Positions 1 through 3,192 of a DNA stretch of 5,650 bases are shown one piece after another. The DNA is taken from the NCBI GenBank assembly GCA_937902125.1, contig CALDIB010000076.1, forward strand, positions 1 through 5,650, written 5' to 3'. This DNA is from an uncultured Treponema sp. (GTDB lineage Bacteria > Spirochaetota > Spirochaetia > Treponematales > Treponemataceae). The notes under the pieces were generated by a model. It was not told the DNA's origin. It was given only the letters and a program-made list of their open reading frames with translations, and made no database searches. A program made the translations under genes and the position numbers. How positions within the stretch are numbered: position 1 is the stretch's first letter; the number at the start of each line of letters is the position of its first letter.

Positions 1-1
1 C

Positions 2-478
2 ACAGCCGTTGACAAGCTCTTCGTTACAATCGGAGGCGCCTTCACAATCGCCGACAAAGATTGGTTCGTGGCCGACGCCGGAAGCCAGGAGCAGATCAAG
101 CTTGCCTTGGGCGCTTCTTACGGAATCACGGAGGCCTTCAAGCTTTCAGCCAGCTTCGCCATGCTCAAGTACCACTCAGACGTGGCCGACGACCCCGTGT
201 TCCAGTTCGGAGTTGGCGGCGACTACGCCATTAACGACGTTCTTGGAGTTGTTGCCGACGTCCGCATGTTGCTTCCCAACAACGACGCCGACCCCACATT
301 GTCATTCTTGGTTGGCTTGAACGGAGCCGTTGGATCCAACGCCAGCCTCGGACTTGGCTTCCAGGGAATCGTTGGATTGGGCGACAAGGCCACAAAGGGC
401 GACCTCAAGGTTGTTCAGGCCACAGAAGCCGACAAGTTCGCCTTCGCCGTGCCCATCCGCGCCTCAATCTGGTTCTAA
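2..478 (+). CDS. C-terminal part of an outer-membrane beta-barrel protein (5' truncated)
   Basis: The frame is open from the left edge, so the true start lies outside the window; a GTG at 68 is internal, not the start. The 158 visible residues alternate short polar turns (DKDW, NNDADP, GDKATKGD) with Gly- and Ala-rich amphipathic stretches such as FQFGVGGDYAIND and SLGLGFQGIVG, as transmembrane beta-strands do. The chain ends in RASIWF; a C-terminal Phe preceded by alternating hydrophobics is the known recognition signal for the BAM outer-membrane insertion machinery. Codon use is extremely biased (GCC for Ala, GAC for Asp, AAG for Lys, TTC for Phe), which suggests very high expression, so this may be a major surface protein or porin. 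The specific family is not recognisable. A strong terminator follows 20 bp after the stop. Confidence 0.8.
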   Translation, partial: TAVDKLFVTIGGAFTIADKDWFVADAGSQEQIKLALGASYGITEAFKLSASFAMLKYHSDVADDPVFQFGVGGDYAINDVLGVVADVRMLLPNNDADPTLSFLVGLNGAVGSNASLGLGFQGIVGLGDKATKGDLKVVQATEADKFAFAVPIRASIWF

Positions 479-497
479 TCTAGTTTTAGGTTAGCCT

Positions 498-528
498 AAA
501 GCCGCTCCTTAAAGGGGCGGCTTTTTTT
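498..528 (+). terminator. Rho-independent terminator of the barrel-protein gene
   Basis: An 11-bp stem (AAAGCCGCTCC at 498-508 with GGGGCGGCTTT at 514-524, one G-U pair) closes a 5-nt loop and runs into seven T (522-528). A smaller hairpin, TTTAGG (485-490) with CCTAAA (495-500), overlaps its left foot by three bases, so the two cannot form fully together. The terminator insulates the barrel gene from the locus that follows. Confidence 0.92.
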
Positions 529-647
529 GCGCTCAGGCTATTGCGTCCGCAGCTCCGTCCGCAGGATTTCGTTCGGGGCTCTTTTTTTTGCCGCGCGAAT
601 TGCCGCATGGCAGTCGGCGTTTTTTTTATGGCATGCGCGTTTTTTCC
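529..647. other. Intergenic spacer without a gene
   Basis: No plausible coding frame with a Shine-Dalgarno is seen on either strand. The spacer holds an 8-bp direct repeat GTCCGCAG (545-552 and 557-564) and several T-runs after G+C-rich segments (582-589, 620-627, 641-645). One of these, GCCG-N9-CGGC before the T-run at 620-627, could be a weak extra terminator. It looks like buffer DNA between the barrel gene terminator and the next promoter. Confidence 0.5.
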
Positions 648-676
648 TTGACAAAAACAAAAAACAGCGCTAGTCT
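648..676 (+). promoter_or_regulatory. Sigma70-type promoter driving the short antisense RNA
   Basis: A perfect -35 box TTGACA (648-653) is followed, after exactly 17 bp, by TAGTCT (671-676), a weaker -10 box that keeps the TA start and final T. Transcription would begin near 683. No Shine-Dalgarno-led gene lies downstream on this strand before the hairpin at 726-766, so the product is most likely a short untranslated RNA. Confidence 0.65.
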
Positions 677-687
677 TTAAAAAGAGA

Positions 688-714
688 GCGCCACAGCGAT
701 GCGGCCGCCTCTTG
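688..714 (+). repeat. Inverted repeat, antitoxin-side copy
   Basis: Two blocks, GCGCCACAGCGA (688-699) and GCCGCCTCTTG (704-714), recur in the same order on the opposite strand upstream of the toxin (917-928 and 895-905), with 11/12 and 11/11 matches. The two divergent 5' regions therefore give RNAs with partly identical leaders. Confidence 0.7.
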
Positions 715-725
715 TTGCTTTTGTA

Positions 726-766
726 AAAAGCCTGTCCGAGGTAGACACACACACGGGCAGGCTTTT
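726..766. terminator. Bidirectional terminator shared by toxin mRNA and antisense RNA
   Basis: A 13-bp stem (726-738 with 754-766, one T-G pair on the + strand, an A-C mismatch on the - strand) encloses a 15-nt loop rich in AC repeats. On + it ends in TTTTCCTTT (763-771). On - it ends in five T (725-729). The toxin stop codon is only 8 bp away, so the hairpin also forms the toxin 3' UTR. A shared terminator gives the two RNAs a fully complementary 3' tail. Confidence 0.85.
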
Positions 767-773
767 CCTTTAG

Positions 774-866
774 CTATTTCTTCTTCTTTTGGTTGAAGAG
801 AGCCGCTGTTTCAACAATCAAAGACAAAAGGGCGACGATTAACATCGCCAGTTCATACTTGCTCAT
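774..866 (-). CDS. Small membrane peptide, holin-like type I toxin candidate
   Basis: This 30-residue ORF starts MSKYELAMLIVALL, continues with a hydrophobic stretch to about residue 24, and ends NQKKKK before TAG. A very short N-terminus with Tyr-Glu, one membrane helix (about residues 6-24, interrupted by Glu19) and a lysine tail match the layout of the 'putative holin-like toxin' family (MS-x-YE start, mostly Firmicutes) and other type I toxins that depolarise the inner membrane. The start is fixed by a strong Shine-Dalgarno (GGGAGGT, spacer about 9 nt). The stop is followed at once by a bidirectional terminator over which an antisense RNA converges. The leader seems long and structured, with a segment able to mask the ribosome site, again typical of type I toxins. 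The family assignment comes from remembered pattern, not a search; a plain small membrane protein remains possible. Confidence 0.75.
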   Translation of the reverse strand: MSKYELAMLIVALLSLIVETAALFNQKKKK

Positions 867-875
867 GCCGAACAG

Positions 876-905
876 ACCTCCCGATGACAAGAATCAAGAG
901 GCGGC
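876..905 (-). promoter_or_regulatory. Toxin ribosome-binding site with upstream anti-Shine-Dalgarno
   Basis: On the minus strand CGGGAGGT (876-883) is an excellent Shine-Dalgarno for the ATG at 866. Some 13-20 nt upstream in the same leader lies GCCGCCTCTTG (895-905). GCCTCTTG can pair with CGGGAGGT over 8 positions, including G-U pairs, and would hide the ribosome site in a hairpin. The same anti-Shine-Dalgarno string occurs in the antisense RNA (704-714), giving a possible contact in trans. Confidence 0.55.
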
Positions 906-928
906 GCCTGCCACTTTCGCCGTGGCGC
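895..928 (-). repeat. Inverted repeat, toxin-leader copy
   Basis: The minus strand carries GCGCCACGGCGA (917-928) then GCCGCCTCTTG (895-905), the counterpart of 688-714. Here the blocks are separated by 11 nt instead of 4. This copy also holds a hairpin, GCCAC (910-914) with GTGGC (922-926) around a 7-nt loop, which would form in the toxin leader RNA. Confidence 0.7.
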
Positions 929-1007
929 GGAGCGTCGGGCAAGCGGACGCTTTCCTTTTCGCTCCGCATATAAGATGGGATTTTTTTGCGATTTTTTTAG
1001 GTGTTTT
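929..1007 (-). promoter_or_regulatory. Probable toxin leader start and weak promoter region
   Basis: Read on -, an A+T-rich tract (974-1007) leads to TTATAT (968-973), a possible -10 box, then to a G+C-rich leader with the partly self-complementary segments GCGGAGCG (960-967) and GCGTCCGC (943-950). No clear -35 is visible at 17 bp, so the promoter call is weak. If right, the toxin leader is about 95 nt long and highly structured. Confidence 0.3.
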
Positions 1008-1041
1008 TAAAATTTTTTTAAAAAAACTTGGGGCTTGGGCC
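1008..1041 (+). repeat. 34-bp A/T palindrome plus G-rich repeat, copy 1
   Basis: The copy reads T, A4, T7, A7, then CTTGGGGCTTGGGCC. It matches the reverse complement of 3199-3232 at 33 of 34 positions (difference at 1027). The T7A7 core is self-complementary. It sits just 3' of the minus-strand exported-protein gene ending at 1077, so it could serve as part of a 3' end signal. The two copies point toward each other across three genes. It is most simply a dispersed intergenic repeat of this genome; no transposase lies between the copies. Confidence 0.75.
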
Positions 1042-1076
1042 GCCATGTCCGGCCGCCGCTTCTCCTGGAGCGAAGG

Positions 1077-1637
1077 TTATTTTTCAAGCTTTGAAATTAA
1101 ATCCAAAATTTGGCTTTTTGTGAACAAAAGCAAAAGTTCGTTGGCGGTTTGAAGCGCGGGGGATTTTTGTTCGGAATTTTGATTTTTGGCGGAAGGAAGG
1201 AAAATTGAAAAATACGGCGCTCCGTTGTAAAAATAATATCCAAGCTTGGCCTCCTCAATGCTAAACCTGTCCAAAGAGTTTTTATCGCTTGACCACTCAA
1301 GGCGGACTTTTATCGCGCCGTATTTTTTTAGCGAAGACTTGTTGTTTTTTCGCAGTTTTCTGCCCTCAAAATCGTCCAAATATTTTTGGGCGGCCTCTTT
1401 TACGCTTTCAAGCTCCTGCTGATAAAAGAATACGTCGCGCCACAAATTGTTGGCGTATAATTCCAAGCCAACCAAGGCGCTTGCCGGCTCTTCGATGTTT
1501 TTTTTGATTGTTTGGGCCTGCCTGTTTTTTCCTCCCGCTGTAAGGCGGACAAAATCCTGCGCCAAAAGATTTTGAGACGCAAAGGCGACAAAGAAAAAGC
1601 AAAGAACAAGATTTTTTTTTGAAAATAAAAAAGCCAT
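1077..1637 (-). CDS. Exported protein of unknown function, paralogue of the gene at 2287-3138
   Basis: This is a 186-residue protein. I chose the ATG at 1637 because AGGAGG-like GGAGG (1648-1652) lies 10 nt upstream and the protein then begins with a classic signal peptide (Lys7-Lys8, hydrophobic core 9-21, likely cleavage after LLAQ or LLA, about 26-27). A longer frame to 1700 would run through a terminator. The mature domain shares a colinear pattern with the larger upstream gene: G57-x3-Y61, KYxxDF (85-90), YG (106-107), GYYFYNGAPYF (133-143), AKN (150-152), FT-x2-Q (172-176). The family is not recognised. The protein should be periplasmic, with no lipobox cysteine and no second membrane segment. 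No clear promoter is seen, so it may depend on readthrough from the gene ahead of it. Confidence 0.85.
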   Translation of the reverse strand: MAFLFSKKNLVLCFFFVAFASQNLLAQDFVRLTAGGKNRQAQTIKKNIEEPASALVGLELYANNLWRDVFFYQQELESVKEAAQKYLDDFEGRKLRKNNKSSLKKYGAIKVRLEWSSDKNSLDRFSIEEAKLGYYFYNGAPYFSIFLPSAKNQNSEQKSPALQTANELLLLFTKSQILDLISKLEK

Positions 1638-1665
1638 TTCTTTGGCGCCTCCAAGTTTAGGGCAG

Positions 1666-1688
1666 AAAAAAAGCCGCCATGCGGCGGC
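1666..1688 (-). terminator. Terminator after the 155-residue exported protein gene
   Basis: Read on -, a 6-bp all-GC stem GCCGCC/GGCGGC (1673-1678 with 1683-1688, loop 4 nt) is followed by seven T (1666-1672). It lies 35 bp after the stop at 1724 and before the ribosome site of the next gene, so it would end or attenuate transcription between the two. A second small palindrome, GGACATT-G-AATGTCC (1695-1709), sits just upstream. Confidence 0.75.
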
Positions 1689-1723
1689 CCTTTTGGACAT
1701 TGAATGTCCTTTAATTGCAAGAA

Positions 1724-2191
1724 TTAGTCAACGCGAGCGTCGGCGCTAACGTATGTGATTGTGGCGTTGTGGCGCTCTTGATATACATTGTGGTAAATGT
1801 CCAACTTCAAGTCCTTGCTTCCAGAAAAATCCTTGGCAAACTTGTAAACGCGGTTCTTGGCTTCTGATTCCCAAGAAAGAACAAACTGGTTGGACTGCAT
1901 TTCGCCCCTGAAGTTCTTTACATTTGAGCGTGTGAATGTGTAAATCACAGCGTTTGTGTCTGCGTCCTTAAGAACGCAGAAAGCTTCGCTTCCTGTGTTT
2001 ACCTGGAACTGCCAATTGCAATTATACTTTTTGTCAAACCAAACGCCCTGAAGAGACTCAGAAGCGCCTGTCGCTTCGCCAATGGCGTTTCCGGCTGTGT
2101 TGATTGTGTCCATGGCGTTTGTAACATCCTGGGCGTAAAGTCCGGCGGCCAAAACGGCGGCTGCAGCAAAAACAGTGAATAATTTTTTCAT
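1724..2191 (-). CDS. Small exported protein, beta-rich, unknown function
   Basis: This is a 155-residue protein with a textbook signal peptide: MKKLF, hydrophobic core 5-17, AGLYA then Gln21 as probable cleavage site. AGGAGG lies 6 nt before the ATG (2198-2203), so the start is secure. After a low-complexity linker (22-46) comes a domain of alternating strands starting SLQGVWF (46-52) and running through WQFQV, VIYTFT, FVLSW, RVYKF and ATITYV. This 'GVWF then beta-strands' layout recalls small lipocalin-like domains, but I cannot assign a family. Two cysteines (58 and 72) could form a periplasmic disulfide. It has its own TTGACA promoter and its own terminator, so it is probably a single-gene unit, unlike its paralogous neighbours. 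Confidence 0.9.
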   Translation of the reverse strand: MKKLFTVFAAAAVLAAGLYAQDVTNAMDTINTAGNAIGEATGASESLQGVWFDKKYNCNWQFQVNTGSEAFCVLKDADTNAVIYTFTRSNVKNFRGEMQSNQFVLSWESEAKNRVYKFAKDFSGSKDLKLDIYHNVYQERHNATITYVSADARVD

Positions 2192-2223
2192 TTGGAACCT
2201 CCTATAATTCCTAGAAACTTAAC

Positions 2224-2250
2224 TCTATAATTTAAAAGGCTTTATGTCAA
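2224..2250 (-). promoter_or_regulatory. Promoter of the 155-residue exported protein gene
   Basis: On the minus strand a perfect TTGACA (2245-2250) precedes TATAGA (2224-2229) by 15 bp, or TAGAGT by 17 bp. Transcription would start near 2216, about 25 bp before the ATG, giving a very short leader holding AGGAGG. It lies in the 95-bp gap after the stop of the larger gene, where no strong terminator is visible; CGTTA/TAACG around 2269-2285 is only a weak hairpin. Confidence 0.65.
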
Positions 2251-2286
2251 TAGCAAAGAGTGTTTTCCGTTATTTTATTTAACGTT

Positions 2287-3138
2287 TTAATAAGCGTCTT
2301 CGGCGTTTTCAGGATTTTGCTCCTCTTTGTTTTTTGCGTTCTTTTTTTCTTTGGTCTTTATTTCGGTGTAGTCATCCCGCTCGGTGTAGTCTTCTTCGGA
2401 ATCCGATTCAACATATACGTCAGCCTCAGCGTCAGCCTTCATTTTTTCAAGCTTGGCCTCTTCTTCCGCATGATAGCCGCCAATATTTTCTTCGGAAATA
2501 AATTCTTTGAGTTTCTGAGCCTGCGCCCGGGTAAAATAATAGTTTTGGGCGATTGACTCCAAATTGGGAAGGTCAGTGGATTTGCCTTCAAGGGCTAGAT
2601 TTTTAGCTTTGTCAACATGAATGACAAAGTAAGGGTTTCCGTTTACAAAGGCGTAACCAAAATTAAATTTGGGTTTGGCGCGGTAGTTCATCATGTTCAT
2701 GGCAACGCCGTATTCCTGATATCCGGGGGCGGAGCCGTATATTTTTCTTGTCTTTTCTTTTTTGGCTGATTTGTCAAGACGCTTTTCCGCAAAGTCTTCC
2801 ATATATTTGTCGATTGCGTCGCAACAAATCTTCCTTGGCTCTTGAGCCATCTCAACTGTGTAGGCTGTTGTGTCGTAGTAAATTCTAAAGCCGGCGACAT
2901 CTGTTCCCCGCCTGTAAATAAAATTGCCGCGTTTTGCCTTTGTCTTTCCAAAAACTGGAGTTATATACATGACCGCTTCGTCAAAAACATCGTATCGGTT
3001 TGTGCCCAAAAATTTTTCCAGGCCGCTCCTGTCCGTTGGATGCATCTTCTTTTCGTCGTAAAGATCCGGTGTTTTTTTTGCCCAAAGTCCGGAAACAACG
3101 ACCGCCAACATTGCCGCGCAAAAAATCGCTTTTTTCAT
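2287..3138 (-). CDS. Exported protein of unknown function with charged C-terminal tail, paralogue of 1077-1637
   Basis: This is a 283-residue protein. The signal peptide is residues 1-20 (MKKAIF start, core to VVSGLWA, probable cut after Ala20). The start is supported by AAGGA 7 nt upstream (3146-3150). The folded part (about 21-220) contains the blocks shared with the smaller paralogue: G83-x3-Y87, KYMEDF (111-116), YG (134-135), GYAFVNGNPYF (161-171), AKN (178-180), FT-x2-Q (202-206). The last ~60 residues (224-283) are low-complexity and highly charged, rich in Glu, Asp and Lys with a Tyr repeat (DYTERDDYTE); the smaller paralogue lacks this tail. CC at 105-106 is the only cysteine pair in the mature chain. 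Likely periplasmic. The function is unknown and I did not recognise a named family. Confidence 0.88.
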   Translation of the reverse strand: MKKAIFCAAMLAVVVSGLWAKKTPDLYDEKKMHPTDRSGLEKFLGTNRYDVFDEAVMYITPVFGKTKAKRGNFIYRRGTDVAGFRIYYDTTAYTVEMAQEPRKICCDAIDKYMEDFAEKRLDKSAKKEKTRKIYGSAPGYQEYGVAMNMMNYRAKPKFNFGYAFVNGNPYFVIHVDKAKNLALEGKSTDLPNLESIAQNYYFTRAQAQKLKEFISEENIGGYHAEEEAKLEKMKADAEADVYVESDSEEDYTERDDYTEIKTKEKKNAKNKEEQNPENAEDAY

Positions 3139-3160
3139 TTTTATGTCCTTGCTTATAGTT

Positions 3161-3190
3161 TATATAGTAGAAACACCAGTCCAAAGACAA
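3161..3190 (-). promoter_or_regulatory. Likely promoter of the 283-residue exported protein gene
   Basis: On -, TTGTCT (3185-3190) precedes TATATA (3161-3166) by 18 bp, with TATAAA two bases further on. The start point would be near 3154, leaving a leader of about 16 nt containing AAGGA. It sits between the gene and the inverted repeat copy at 3199-3232. Confidence 0.5.
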
Positions 3191-3192
3191 AG

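Larger units (their letters stand above)
683..768 (+). ncRNA. Putative antisense RNA antitoxin facing the small membrane toxin
   Basis: The predicted transcript runs about 85 nt from the TTGACA promoter to the terminator hairpin. Its 5' half folds into a stem: AAGAG plus GCG (682-690, bulged A687) pairs with CGCCTCTT (706-713), and the loop holds 691-705. Its 3' half is the terminator, which is perfectly complementary to the 3' end of the toxin mRNA because both genes share it; expected overlap is about 45 nt. The segment GCCGCCTCTTG (704-714) also occurs in the toxin leader and can pair with the toxin Shine-Dalgarno. This convergent layout is the one known from the par (Fst/RNA II) and txpA/RatA type I systems. 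RNA ends and function are inferred. A 24-codon frame (699-773) lies inside it but lacks a good ribosome site. Confidence 0.55.

Noticed and set aside
699..773. 24-codon ORF starting ATG CGG CCG on + inside the antisense RNA
   Set aside because: There is no convincing Shine-Dalgarno, it reads through the terminator stem, and its composition does not suggest a protein. The RNA reading explains the same bases better.
793..1152. 119-codon ORF on + across the toxin leader and repeat copy 1
   Set aside because: It runs antisense to the toxin, through homopolymer tracts and the repeat, and has no ribosome site; a chance frame.
1638..1700. Longer N-terminus for the protein at 1077-1637 (start at 1700)
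   Set aside because: It would translate the GCCGCC/GGCGGC terminator and put 21 odd residues before a perfect signal peptide. The ATG at 1637 has the good ribosome site.
2260..2556. 98-codon hydrophobic ORF on + opposite the 283-residue gene
   Set aside because: It is antisense to the charged Lys/Glu-rich tail, whose complement always reads as Phe/Leu-rich; no independent start signals.
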